A stretch of 64,000 nt of DNA from Streptomyces djakartensis (GTDB lineage: Bacteria > Actinomycetota > Actinomycetes > Streptomycetales > Streptomycetaceae). Each line of letters opens with the position of its first letter. Within the stretch, counting starts at the first letter, position 1. The stretch lies in the NCBI RefSeq assembly GCF_014651075.1, contig NZ_BMWE01000009.1, forward strand, positions 277,742 through 341,741. The letters are read 5' to 3'. Position numbers and translations under genes: made by a program. Below are positions 35,095 to 44,015 of this stretch, in pieces. Below the pieces are notes generated by a model that had not been told where the DNA came from, did no database searches, and saw nothing but the letters and a program-made list of their open reading frames with translations.

Positions 35095-36048
35095 ATGGCC
35101 CAAACAGGAGCTTCCGCACTCACCCCGACGCCCCAGACGCCCCCGCCGCACAGCCCCGTCATGCGCGCCGAGCGGTTCGTCTGGCTGACCGCGCGCGTGC
35201 TCGAACAGCACCTCTTCGCCCACCAGTTCCGGGGCGGCACCGCGGACCCGGTGGAGACCGCCCTGGACGCCTACCGCAACCCGGACGGCGGGTACGGCCA
35301 CGCCCTGGAGCCCGATCTGCGCGGCCCGGTCAGCCAGCCGCTGCACACCGCGCACGCCCTGGGCGTCCTGGACGCGGTCGGACGCTGTGCCGGCCAGCGC
35401 GTGGAACGCATGTGCCGCTACCTGACGTCGGTCTCCACGGCGGACGGCGCCCTTCCGGCGATCCATCCGAGCCAGCGCGACTTCCCCACGGCACCGTTCC
35501 TGAACGTCGTGGACGACCCGCCCAGCGCCCTCCTGGCCACCGGGCCGGTGGTGGGACTGCTCAACCGCAACGAGGTGTGGCACGCCTGGCTGTTCCGGGC
35601 CACGGACTTCTGCTGGCAGGCGGTCGAGTCCCTGGAGGAGTCCCACCCGTACGAGATCGAGTCCGCCGTGGCCTTCCTGGACTCCGCCCCCGACCGCCCA
35701 CGCGCCCAGGCGGCCGCCGACCGTCTGGGCCGCCTGGTGCGCGCCCGCCGACTCGCGGTCCTCGACCCCGGCGACCTGGACGCGTACCCCGTCCCACCCG
35801 GGTACGCCCCCGGCGAGCACCACTTCCCGTACGACTACGCGCGGACGCCCCGCTCGCTCGCGCGCGCGTGGTTCACGGACGACGAGATGGCCCGCTCCCT
35901 TGACCACCTCGCCGCCCAGCAGCAGGAGGACGGCGGCTGGCCCCTACGCCGGCGCCACTGGGCCCCGGCGCCCACCGTCGAGGCTCGCCCCTTGACGACG
36001 ATCGAGGCCCTGCGAACGCTCCGGTCCTACGGCCGCGCCGTCAGCTGA
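35095..36048 (+). CDS. Prenyltransferase/squalene-cyclase-fold protein, function unknown
   Basis: A 317-residue soluble protein with repeats of the terpenoid-cyclase/prenyltransferase alpha-toroid, for example RNPDGGYGHALEPDLRG near 61-77 and QQQEDGGWPLRRR near 280. There is no DXDD cyclase motif and no zinc site, so it is not a normal cyclase. TACGGT lies 7 nt before the ATG, suggesting a leaderless message. It ends exactly where the azlD stop begins, the two stops sharing TGATCA. Confidence 0.75.
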   Translation: MAQTGASALTPTPQTPPPHSPVMRAERFVWLTARVLEQHLFAHQFRGGTADPVETALDAYRNPDGGYGHALEPDLRGPVSQPLHTAHALGVLDAVGRCAGQRVERMCRYLTSVSTADGALPAIHPSQRDFPTAPFLNVVDDPPSALLATGPVVGLLNRNEVWHAWLFRATDFCWQAVESLEESHPYEIESAVAFLDSAPDRPRAQAAADRLGRLVRARRLAVLDPGDLDAYPVPPGYAPGEHHFPYDYARTPRSLARAWFTDDEMARSLDHLAAQQQEDGGWPLRRRHWAPAPTVEARPLTTIEALRTLRSYGRAVS

Positions 36049-36360
36049 TCACCCGGCCCCCACGGCACGCACCCCCGCGGTCACCAGCACGGCCGCCGCG
36101 ACGACGAGCAGGAACGGCGCCCGCAGCACCAGCGCCACGGCCGCGGCCACGAGCCCGGCGGCCCGCGCGTCCAGCACCAGCGTCTGCCCGTCGGCGAAGG
36201 TCTGCTCGGCCGTGAGGGCCGCGAGCAGCGCGACAGGCAGCAAGGCGGCGAGCCGCTTGACCACCGGCCGCTCCAGAGCCCCGGCGGGCACCAGCAGTCC
36301 GGCCAGCTTGACGGCGTAACACCCGAGGGCGGTGACCCCGATCGCGATCCAGATGTTCAC
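36049..36360 (-). CDS. azlD: Branched-chain amino-acid exporter small subunit AzlD
   Basis: A 103-residue AzlD-family membrane protein with four hydrophobic segments. It pairs with AzlC to export branched-chain amino acids or analogues. Its ATG overlaps the azlC stop in ATGA, so translation is coupled. Confidence 0.9.
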   Translation of the reverse strand: MNIWIAIGVTALGCYAVKLAGLLVPAGALERPVVKRLAALLPVALLAALTAEQTFADGQTLVLDARAAGLVAAAVALVLRAPFLLVVAAAVLVTAGVRAVGAG

Positions 36361-37079
36361 CGCTCAGTCCCCTCTCCCCTGCGCCGGCCGTCCGCCCAGA
36401 GCACGACCGGCGCCGCCAGCGCGGCCATCAGAACCGGCACCCCGGCGGGCAGCACGGGCAGCAGCCCGAGCCCCAGCAGCACCGCGAGCCCGGCGACCGC
36501 CCGCTCGGTGCCGGACCGCAGCATGGGCGCGAGCAGCGCCAGGAACACCGCGGGCCCGGCGGCGTCCAGTCCCCACGCGTCGGTGTCCCCGATGGCCCCG
36601 GCGCCCAGAGCACCGAGCAGCGTGGTGAGGTTCCACAGCAGGTACAGACTCAGCCCGGTGACGACGAACCCGATCCGCGCACCGCGCCGCGTGGGCTGTG
36701 CCAGGGCGACGGCGGCCGTCTCGTCGATCACCCACTGGGCGGCGAACGGCCGCACCGCGCGCGGCAGGGCCAGCACCTGCGACAGCCGCAGGCCGTAGAA
36801 GGCGTTCCGCACACCCAGGAAGAAGGCCCCGGCAGCGGCCGTGAACGGGCCGCCCCCTGCCGCGAGGGCCCCCACCAGCGCGAACTGGGACGCTCCGGTG
36901 AACACCAGCAGACTGAGCGCAGACGTCTGCACCCATGTGAGTCCGCTCCCCGCCGACGTCACTCCGAAGGCGAACCCGGAGAGCCCGACGGCCACCCCCA
37001 CGCCCAAGGCGTCCCGCACGACGGCACGGTCCGCCTTCCCACCTGTCCCGGTCTCTCTGAAAGCTGTCCGTTCTGCCAT
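36357..37079 (-). CDS. azlC: Branched-chain amino-acid exporter large subunit AzlC
   Basis: A 240-residue AzlC-family permease with about seven hydrophobic segments. Family motifs are FTGASQFALVGALAAGG and GVRNAFYGLRL, with QWVIDETAAVAL after. The ATG at 37079 lies 23 bp after the AraC-type gene, with which it probably forms an operon. Confidence 0.93.
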   Translation of the reverse strand: MAERTAFRETGTGGKADRAVVRDALGVGVAVGLSGFAFGVTSAGSGLTWVQTSALSLLVFTGASQFALVGALAAGGGPFTAAAGAFFLGVRNAFYGLRLSQVLALPRAVRPFAAQWVIDETAAVALAQPTRRGARIGFVVTGLSLYLLWNLTTLLGALGAGAIGDTDAWGLDAAGPAVFLALLAPMLRSGTERAVAGLAVLLGLGLLPVLPAGVPVLMAALAAPVVLWADGRRRGEGTER

Positions 37080-37102
37080 GCTCCCGACGCTACGAGCAGC
37101 GG

Positions 37103-37933
37103 CTACCGCAGGTCTTGTACGTTCTTGCGCTCCCGCTGATACGCCCCGGGTGGGACCCCGACCATCCGGCTGAAGTGCCGGTTGAGGTGCGGCTGATCGG
37201 TGAAACCCACGGCCACGGCGACCTCCGAGGGCGCCGTCCCCAGATCGAGCAACCGCCGCGCGCGCCGTACCCGCGCGTCCGTGAGCCACGCGTGCGGCGG
37301 CATGCCGTAGGCGTCCCGGAAGGCCCGCAGCAGAGCGAACGGGCTGGCCCCGAGCTCGGCGGCCAGCCGCTGCAGACTCGGCGGCCGCGCCATCCGTTCC
37401 TCCAGCACGCCCCGTGCGCGCGCCGCGATGCGGGCCCCCGCCGTCCGCACCTCCCGCCGTGGCATGGGCCCGCCGTTCAACCGCAGCAGCCTGGTCACGG
37501 CGGCCCGCAGCAAGGTGTCGGCGGCCAACGCGTTGCCCTCGTCGGCCGCCCGCAGCACCTGATGCACCAGAGCGGCGGCATAAGGATCGTCCACCACCGG
37601 ACTGACGAACCCGGGCGTCCCCCGCAGCACCGTCGTCTCGGCCGCGATCTCGGCCACCACGTCGACGGACGGATACACGGCCCCGTACCGCCACCCCTCG
37701 GGCACCCCCGCCCGCCCGGTGTGCGGGACGTCCGGATTCACCAGCGCCAGAGAACCGGCGCCCGCATGCTGGTCGCCCCCGCCGTGGTGGAACACCTCCA
37801 CCCCGTCGGCGATGGCGGCGATCACGAAGTTCTCATGCGTATGCCGCACGAACGTCTTCCGCACATACCGGGCCCGCAGCAGATCCACCCCGGGCAGCTC
37901 CTCGTACTGCCAGTGCCGCGCACGCTCGCTCAT
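37103..37933 (-). CDS. AraC-family regulator of the azlCD operon
   Basis: A 276-residue regulator with an N-terminal cupin-like ligand domain (FVRHTHENFVIAAI, metal- or ligand-binding region) and a C-terminal double helix-turn-helix (about 175-270; LQRLAAELGASPFALLRAFR, then EVAVAVGFTDQPHLNRHF). It is first in an operon with azlC and azlD, the usual arrangement for regulated AzlCD exporters. The effector is probably an amino acid, by context only. Confidence 0.9.
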   Translation of the reverse strand: MSERARHWQYEELPGVDLLRARYVRKTFVRHTHENFVIAAIADGVEVFHHGGGDQHAGAGSLALVNPDVPHTGRAGVPEGWRYGAVYPSVDVVAEIAAETTVLRGTPGFVSPVVDDPYAAALVHQVLRAADEGNALAADTLLRAAVTRLLRLNGGPMPRREVRTAGARIAARARGVLEERMARPPSLQRLAAELGASPFALLRAFRDAYGMPPHAWLTDARVRRARRLLDLGTAPSEVAVAVGFTDQPHLNRHFSRMVGVPPGAYQRERKNVQDLR

Positions 37934-37996
37934 ACGACCATTGTCCGCACGACGAGAAGGTCCACGGGCCCGCAGCCGCCGTACTACGCAAGGGGA

Positions 37997-38098
37997 CGTG
38001 TCGGGGGGTGTCCGCCCGCAGCGGTTGGCGCGTCAACGGACAGTCACTCGGCATCCGACTCCATCGCGCCGTTCCGAGGACGGACACCCCCCGACACG
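37997..38098. repeat. 18-bp perfect inverted repeat with 66-bp spacer
   Basis: CGTGTCGGGGGGTGTCCG at 37997-38014 is repeated as its exact complement at 38081-38098. It lies between the divergent AraC-type gene and lhr. It may form a long-stem cruciform or RNA hairpin. I see no coding frame or transposase remnant between the arms. Confidence 0.85.
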
Positions 38099-38146
38099 GC
38101 CCCGCCCCCCCGACGAAACCGCAGGCGAACCCACGGCCCCCACCCA

Positions 38147-38169
38147 CTGTCAGTGCCTAGGTGCACGAT
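38147..38169 (+). promoter_or_regulatory. Variant RecA-NDp/PafBC-type promoter of lhr
   Basis: CTGTCAGTG at 38147-38155, then exactly 8 nt and CACGAT at 38164-38169. Eight of nine bases match TTGTCRGTG; the -10 has C for the first T. It ends 6 nt before the lhr ATG, implying a leaderless message. Confidence 0.55.
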
Positions 38170-38175
38170 GGACCC

Positions 38176-41100
38176 ATGGCCAGCCACGCACACCGAGCCC
38201 TGGACACCTTCTCCCCCGCGACCCGCGCCTGGTTCACGGGCGCCTTCTCCGCCCCCACCAGCGCCCAGGCCGGCGCGTGGCAGGCCATCCACGAAGGCTC
38301 GGACGTGCTGGTCGTCGCCCCCACCGGCTCCGGCAAGACCCTGGCCGCCTTCCTCGCCGCCCTGGACCAGCTGGCCTCGGCCCCGCCCCCCGCCGACCCC
38401 CGGAAGCGCTGCCGCGTCCTGTACGTCTCCCCCCTGAAGGCCCTCGCCGTCGACGTGGAGCGCAACCTCCGCAGCCCCCTGACGGGCATCCGCCAGGAGT
38501 CCGTACGCCTCGGCCTGCCGGAGCCGGAGGTCAGGGTGGGCATCCGCTCGGGCGACACCCCCGCAGCCGAGCGCCGCGCCCTGTCCACCCGCCCGCCGGA
38601 CATCCTGATCACGACGCCCGAATCGCTGTTCCTGATGCTGACCTCGGCGACCCGCGACGCGCTGACCGGCGTCGAAACCGTCATCCTCGACGAGGTGCAC
38701 GCCGTCGCCGGCACCAAGCGCGGCGCCCACCTGGCACTCTCCCTGGAGCGACTGGACGGCCTGCTTCCGAGGCCCGCCCGCCGCATCGGCCTCTCCGCCA
38801 CGGTCCGCCCCGTCGACGAGGTCGCCCGTTTCCTCTCTCCGCGCCGCAAGGTGGAGATCGTCCAGCCCGAGTCGGGCAAGGAGTTCGACCTCTCCGTGGT
38901 CGTCCCGGTCGAGGACCTGGGCGAGCTGGGCGGCTCCCCTGTGTCGGACGGCTCGGAGGGCGCCGAACGCCCGTCGATCTGGCCGCACGTCGAGGAGCGG
39001 ATCACCGACCTCGTCCAGTCCCACCGCTCCACGATCGTCTTCGCGAACTCCCGCCGCCTCGCGGAGCGGCTCTGCAACCGCCTGAACGAGATCGCCTACG
39101 AACGGGCCACCGGCGAGCCACTCGACGAGCACCACTCCCCCGCCGAGCTGATGGGCGGCTCCGGAGCAGTCCAGGGCGCCCCCCAGGTCATCGCCCGCGC
39201 CCACCACGGCTCGGTGTCCAAGGAGCAGCGCGCCCTGGTCGAGGAGGACCTCAAGGCGGGCCGCCTCCCCGCGGTCGTCGCCACGTCCAGCCTGGAGCTG
39301 GGCATCGACATGGGCGCGGTCGACCTCGTGGTCCAGGTCGAGTCGCCCCCCTCGGTCGCCTCCGGCCTCCAGCGCGTAGGCCGTGCCGGCCACCAGGTGG
39401 GCGCGGTCTCCACCGGCGTGGTCTTCCCGAAGTACCGAGGCGACCTGGTGCAGGCGGCGGTGGTGACCGAGCGCATGCGAACCGGCGCCATCGAGTCCCT
39501 CAGGGTCCCCGCCAATCCCCTGGACGTCCTGGCCCAGCAGATCGTCGCCATGACGGCCATGGACAGCTGGCAGTTCGACGACCTCCTCGCCGCCGTCCGC
39601 CGGGCCGCCCCCTTCGCCTCGCTCCCCGAGTCCGCCTTCACGGCGGTCCTCGACATGCTCGCCGGCCGCTACCCCTCGGACGCCTTCGCCGAGCTGCGCC
39701 CGCGCGTGGTGTGGGACCGCGTCACCGGCGAGATCACCGGCCGCCCGGGCGCCCAGCGCCTCGCCGTCACCTCCGGGGGCACGATCCCCGACCGCGGCCT
39801 CTTCGGTGTCTTCCTCGCGGGCGCCGATCCGAAGAAGGGCGGCGGCCGGGTCGGCGAGCTCGACGAGGAGATGGTCTACGAGTCCCGCGTCGGGGACGTC
39901 TTCACGCTGGGGACGAGCTCCTGGCGCATCGAGGACATCACCCGCGACCGCGTGCTGGTCTCCCCCGCCCCGGGCGTACCGGGCCGGCTGCCCTTCTGGA
40001 AGGGCGACCAGCTGGGCCGCCCGCTGGAGCTGGGCCGGGCGGTGGGCGCGTTCCTGCGCGAGGTCGGCTCGCTGCCCGAGGACGACGCCCGTCTGCGCCT
40101 GCTCGCCGCCGGCCTGGACGCCTGGGCGGCGGACAACGTGCTCTCCTACCTGGTCGAGCAGCGCGAGGCCTGCGGCCACGTCCCGGACGACCGGACGATC
40201 GTGGTGGAGCGTTTCCGCGACGAGCTCGGCGACTGGCGCGTGGTCGTGCACTCCCCCTTCGGCGCCCAGGTGCACGCCCCCTGGGCACTCGCCCTCGGCG
40301 CCAGACTCTCCGAGCGGTACGGCATGGACGCGCAGGTCATGCACGCCGACGACGGCATCGTGCTGCGCCTGCCGGACGCCGACCTGATGGGCCTGGAGCT
40401 GCTGGATCAGGAGCCGGTGAAGGCGGGCCGCGAGTACGACGCCGAGCAGGCCCCGGTGGGCGCCGCCGACGTCGTCTTCGACAAGGGCGAGGTCGACCAG
40501 GTCGTCACGGACCAGGTGGGCGGCTCGGCGCTGTTCGCGTCCCGCTTCCGCGAGTGCGCCGCCCGCGCGCTGCTGCTGCCGCGCCGCAACCCCGGCAAGC
40601 GCACCCCGCTGTGGCAGCAGCGCCAGCGGGCCTCGCAGCTGCTGCAGGTGGCGAGCGAGTTCGGCTCGTTCCCGATCGTCCTGGAGGCGGTCCGGGAGTG
40701 CCTCCAGGACGTCTTCGACGTCCCCGGCCTCGTCGAGCTGATGGGCGACCTGGAGTCCCGCAAGGTCCGCCTCGTCGAGGTCACGACTCCCGAACCGTCG
40801 CCCTTCGCACGATCCCTGCTCTTCGGCTACGTCGCCCAGTTCCTGTACGAGGGCGACTCCCCGCTCGCCGAGCGGCGCGCCGCGGCCCTGTCGCTCGACT
40901 CCCGGCTGCTGTCCGAGCTGCTGGGCCAGGCGGAGCTGCGCGAGCTGCTCGACGCGGAGGTGCTGGCGGAGCTGGAGCGGGAGCTTCAATGGCTCACCGA
41001 GGACCGCCGGATCAAGGACGCCGAGGGCGTCGCCGACGTCCTCCGCCTCCTCGGCCCGCTCACGGACGCCGAGCTCGCCGAGCGGGGCGCCGAGCCACAG

Positions 41101-43095
41101 TGGGCCGAGGAGCTGGCCGGTGCGCGTCGCGCCATCCGGGTCCGGATCGGCGGTGCCCGGCACTGGGCGGCGATCGAGGACGCGGGCCGCCTGCGCGACG
41201 CTCTGGGCACGGCGCTGCCGGTCGGCGTCCCGGAGGCCTTCACCGAGCCCGTCAAGGACCCGCTCGGCGACCTCCTCGCCCGCTACGCCCGCACCCACGG
41301 CCCGTTCACCTCGACCACGGCGGCGGCCCGTTTCGGCCTGGGCGCCGCCGTCACCGAGGGCGCCCTGCAGCGGCTCGCCGCGGCGGGCCGGATCGTCCAG
41401 GGCGAGTTCCACCCGGCCGGAATCGGCCAGGAGTGGTGCGACGCGACCGTGTTGCGCCGCCTGCGGCGCCGCTCCCTGGCCGCACTGCGGCACGAGCTGG
41501 AGCCGGTGCCGCCGGCCGCGCTCGCGCAGTTCCTCCCGCAGTGGCAGCACATCGGCAAGGGTCACTCGCTGCGCGGCATCGACGGGCTGGTGCGCGCCAT
41601 CGAGCAGACACAGGGCGCGTCCGTGCCCGCCTCCGCCCTGGAGAAGCTGGTCCTGCCCTCCCGGGTCGTGAACTACACCCCGGCGATGCTGGACGAACTC
41701 ACCGCGTCCGGAGAAGTGGTGTGGGCCGGGGCCGGCTCCCTCCCCGGCAAGGACGGCTGGGTCTCCCTCTACCTGGCGGACGCGGCGCCCCTGCTCCTGC
41801 CACCCCCGCACCCTCTGGAGCTGACGGCCCTCCACCAGTCCGTCCTGGACGTCCTCTCCGGCGGCTACGGTCTGTTCTTCCGCCAGATCGCCGAGCAGGT
41901 CCGCGCCACCACCCACCCCGAGGCGACCGACCCGCAGCTGGCCGACATCGTCTGGGACCTCGCCTGGTCAGGGCGCCTGACGAACGACACGCTCACCCCC
42001 ATGCGCGCCCTGCTCGGCTCGGGCCGCACCGCCGGTTCGACGGCCCACCGTGCCAAACGCGCGGTCCCGCGCGGCCGCTACGGCTCCCTGACGGCCGCGG
42101 CCCGCACGGCGTCCCGCTCCGGCCCACCGACCGTCGCCGGCCGCTGGTCCCTGCTCCCGGCCCACGAACCGGACCCCACGGTGCGGGCCCACGCCCTCGC
42201 GCGCACGCTCCTCGACCGGCACGGCGTGGTGACCAGAGGCGCGGTGTCGGCGGAGGGCGTCGAGGGCGGGTTCTCGGCGACGTACCGCGTGCTGTCGGCC
42301 TTCGAGGAGAGCGGCCAGGCCCGCCGCGGCTACGTAGTGGAGGGCCTCGGCGCGGCACAGTTCGCGATGGACGGCGCCGTGGACCGCCTGCGCGCCGTGT
42401 CCAACGCCCGGGACCGCGGCGAGGACCTGCCCGGCCCGGTCCCCGGCCTCGGCCCGTCGTCCCCCGCCCACGACTTCGCCGGGCCGGACGATTCCGCCGC
42501 GTGGGCCGACCACACCGACGACCCGGGCCACGACGCCTTCGCCGGCTTCGGCCCCGCGTTCGGCAGCCCGGCCACCAACCGGTCCCGGGACGAGTACGTC
42601 TCGCCCCGCGACTACGCCCCGCAGGGCATCCCGCCCTGGCAGAACGGCGGTCGCGCCCCGTACGCCCCCGGCTCCCCGGGCGGCCGCACCCGCCCGGACG
42701 CCGCCTCCCGGGCGCTCGTCCTCGCCGCCGCCGATCCGGCGAACGCCTACGGTGCCGCCCTGGCCTGGCCCGAGCCCCCGACCGGCGCCGGACACAAGCC
42801 GGGCCGCAAGGCGGGTTCGCTCGTCGTGCTGGTCGACGGTGAGCTGACGCTCTACATGGAGCGCGGCGGCAAGACCCTGCTGGCATGGGCCGCCGCCCCG
42901 GACGGCGACCCCGCCGACGACCCCCGTCTGCGCTCCGCGGCGGAGGCCCTCGCCGCAGCCGCCCGCGCGGGCTCCCTCGGCACGGTCACCGTGGAGCGCG
43001 TCAACGGTGCCCAGGCCCTGACCTCCCCCATCGGCGCCCTGCTGGAAGGAGCGGGCTTCATCGCGACCCCCCGCGGACTCCGCCTGCGCGCCTGA
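38176..43095 (+). CDS. lhr: ATP-dependent helicase Lhr
   Basis: A 1639-residue helicase of the Lhr (large helicase-related) family, 3'-5' translocases of DNA repair. Walker A is APTGSGKT at 48-55 and the DEVH box is in VILDEVHAVAG near 180; motif VI is visible as QRVGRAGH. The core (about 1-860) with its winged helix is followed by the long Lhr C-terminal extension. The actinobacterial length of about 1500-1650 is met. The ATG at 38176 has no ribosome site; a GTG 5 codons earlier lies inside the promoter. nei follows 41 bp downstream on the same strand. Confidence 0.96.
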   Translation: MASHAHRALDTFSPATRAWFTGAFSAPTSAQAGAWQAIHEGSDVLVVAPTGSGKTLAAFLAALDQLASAPPPADPRKRCRVLYVSPLKALAVDVERNLRSPLTGIRQESVRLGLPEPEVRVGIRSGDTPAAERRALSTRPPDILITTPESLFLMLTSATRDALTGVETVILDEVHAVAGTKRGAHLALSLERLDGLLPRPARRIGLSATVRPVDEVARFLSPRRKVEIVQPESGKEFDLSVVVPVEDLGELGGSPVSDGSEGAERPSIWPHVEERITDLVQSHRSTIVFANSRRLAERLCNRLNEIAYERATGEPLDEHHSPAELMGGSGAVQGAPQVIARAHHGSVSKEQRALVEEDLKAGRLPAVVATSSLELGIDMGAVDLVVQVESPPSVASGLQRVGRAGHQVGAVSTGVVFPKYRGDLVQAAVVTERMRTGAIESLRVPANPLDVLAQQIVAMTAMDSWQFDDLLAAVRRAAPFASLPESAFTAVLDMLAGRYPSDAFAELRPRVVWDRVTGEITGRPGAQRLAVTSGGTIPDRGLFGVFLAGADPKKGGGRVGELDEEMVYESRVGDVFTLGTSSWRIEDITRDRVLVSPAPGVPGRLPFWKGDQLGRPLELGRAVGAFLREVGSLPEDDARLRLLAAGLDAWAADNVLSYLVEQREACGHVPDDRTIVVERFRDELGDWRVVVHSPFGAQVHAPWALALGARLSERYGMDAQVMHADDGIVLRLPDADLMGLELLDQEPVKAGREYDAEQAPVGAADVVFDKGEVDQVVTDQVGGSALFASRFRECAARALLLPRRNPGKRTPLWQQRQRASQLLQVASEFGSFPIVLEAVRECLQDVFDVPGLVELMGDLESRKVRLVEVTTPEPSPFARSLLFGYVAQFLYEGDSPLAERRAAALSLDSRLLSELLGQAELRELLDAEVLAELERELQWLTEDRRIKDAEGVADVLRLLGPLTDAELAERGAEPQWAEELAGARRAIRVRIGGARHWAAIEDAGRLRDALGTALPVGVPEAFTEPVKDPLGDLLARYARTHGPFTSTTAAARFGLGAAVTEGALQRLAAAGRIVQGEFHPAGIGQEWCDATVLRRLRRRSLAALRHELEPVPPAALAQFLPQWQHIGKGHSLRGIDGLVRAIEQTQGASVPASALEKLVLPSRVVNYTPAMLDELTASGEVVWAGAGSLPGKDGWVSLYLADAAPLLLPPPHPLELTALHQSVLDVLSGGYGLFFRQIAEQVRATTHPEATDPQLADIVWDLAWSGRLTNDTLTPMRALLGSGRTAGSTAHRAKRAVPRGRYGSLTAAARTASRSGPPTVAGRWSLLPAHEPDPTVRAHALARTLLDRHGVVTRGAVSAEGVEGGFSATYRVLSAFEESGQARRGYVVEGLGAAQFAMDGAVDRLRAVSNARDRGEDLPGPVPGLGPSSPAHDFAGPDDSAAWADHTDDPGHDAFAGFGPAFGSPATNRSRDEYVSPRDYAPQGIPPWQNGGRAPYAPGSPGGRTRPDAASRALVLAAADPANAYGAALAWPEPPTGAGHKPGRKAGSLVVLVDGELTLYMERGGKTLLAWAAAPDGDPADDPRLRSAAEALAAAARAGSLGTVTVERVNGAQALTSPIGALLEGAGFIATPRGLRLRA

Positions 43096-43136
43096 TCCCC
43101 GGACCCGGCCACCGCCCGCCGTGCCACCCTTGACCC

Positions 43137-43964
43137 ATGCCCGAAGGTGACACGGTCTGGCAGACCGCGAGGCGGCTGCACGGCGCCCTCGCGGGCAAGG
43201 TGCTGACCCGCAGCGACCTTCGGGTGCCCCGCTTCGCCACGGCCGACCTCACGGGGCGCGTGGTCCTCGACGTCACTCCGCGCGGCAAGCACCTGCTGAC
43301 CCGCGTCGAGGGCGGTCTGACCCTGCACTCCCACCTGCGGATGGACGGCGCCTGGAAGGTGTACCGGAACGGCCAGCGCTGGAGCGGCGGCCCCGGCCAC
43401 CAGATCCGGGCGATCCTCGGCACCTTTGACCGCACGGCCGTCGGGTACCGCCTCCCCGTTCTGGAACTCCTGCGCACCGCCGACGAGCACCGAGCGGTCG
43501 GCCACCTCGGCCCGGACCTCCTCGGCCCGGACTGGGACCCCGAGCAGGCCCTCACCAACCTGCTCCAGGACCCCGCCCGCCCCCTCGGCGAGGCCCTGCT
43601 CGACCAGCGCAACCTCGCGGGCATCGGCAATGTCTACAAGTGCGAGCTCTGCTTCCTGCTGGGCGTCACCCCCTGGCTTCCCGTGGGCGAGCTGCCCGCC
43701 GAGCGCGCCGCGCACCTCCCCGAGCTGGCCAGGAGGCTGCTGGAGGCCAACCGGGACCGGTCGATCCGCAGTACCACGGGCCGCCGCGGCCCGGACCTGT
43801 TCGTGTACGGCCGGGCCCCCCGCCCCTGCCTACGCTGCCGCACCCCGGTCCGCGTCGCCGACCAGGGCGACGGCTCCCGCGAACGTCCCACGTACTGGTG
43901 CCCCACCTGCCAGCCGGGCCCCGCCCCCGCCGCGCGGCGCGGCCGTTCCGACGCGACCGGATGA
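43137..43964 (+). CDS. nei: Endonuclease VIII-type DNA glycosylase (Nei2)
   Basis: A 275-residue Fpg/Nei glycosylase that removes oxidised bases and cuts the strand. The catalytic N-terminus is MPEGDTV with Pro2 and Glu3; the conserved Lys is in PRGKHLL near 57. The helix-two-turn-helix has NLAGIGNVYKCE. The zinc finger has CLRC near 230 and CPTC near 253. It follows lhr by 41 bp, so both repair genes may be co-transcribed. Mycobacteria carry the same lhr-nei pair. Confidence 0.95.
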   Translation: MPEGDTVWQTARRLHGALAGKVLTRSDLRVPRFATADLTGRVVLDVTPRGKHLLTRVEGGLTLHSHLRMDGAWKVYRNGQRWSGGPGHQIRAILGTFDRTAVGYRLPVLELLRTADEHRAVGHLGPDLLGPDWDPEQALTNLLQDPARPLGEALLDQRNLAGIGNVYKCELCFLLGVTPWLPVGELPAERAAHLPELARRLLEANRDRSIRSTTGRRGPDLFVYGRAPRPCLRCRTPVRVADQGDGSRERPTYWCPTCQPGPAPAARRGRSDATG

Positions 43965-43978
43965 TGACCGCCATCTAA

Positions 43979-44008
43979 TTGACGACCTGTCAGAAAAGCC
44001 CGTACGGT
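43979..44008 (+). promoter_or_regulatory. Promoter with internal palindrome upstream of the SDR gene
   Basis: TTGACG at 43979-43984 and TACGGT at 44003-44008 are separated by 18 bp, and the -10 ends 7 nt before the ATG. The palindrome TGAC-N5-GTCA (43980-43992) overlaps the -35 and would suit a TetR-type operator. No TetR gene is in the window near it. Confidence 0.5.
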
Positions 44009-44015
44009 CCGGTAC

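Noticed and set aside
38044..41916. Long minus-strand open frame opposite lhr
   Set aside because: Antisense shadow with no recognisable domain and no start context.
37719..42842. Very long open frame on the plus strand in a second frame over lhr
   Set aside because: Arg/Pro/Gly-rich shadow frame from GC-rich codons; lhr in the other frame has all helicase motifs.
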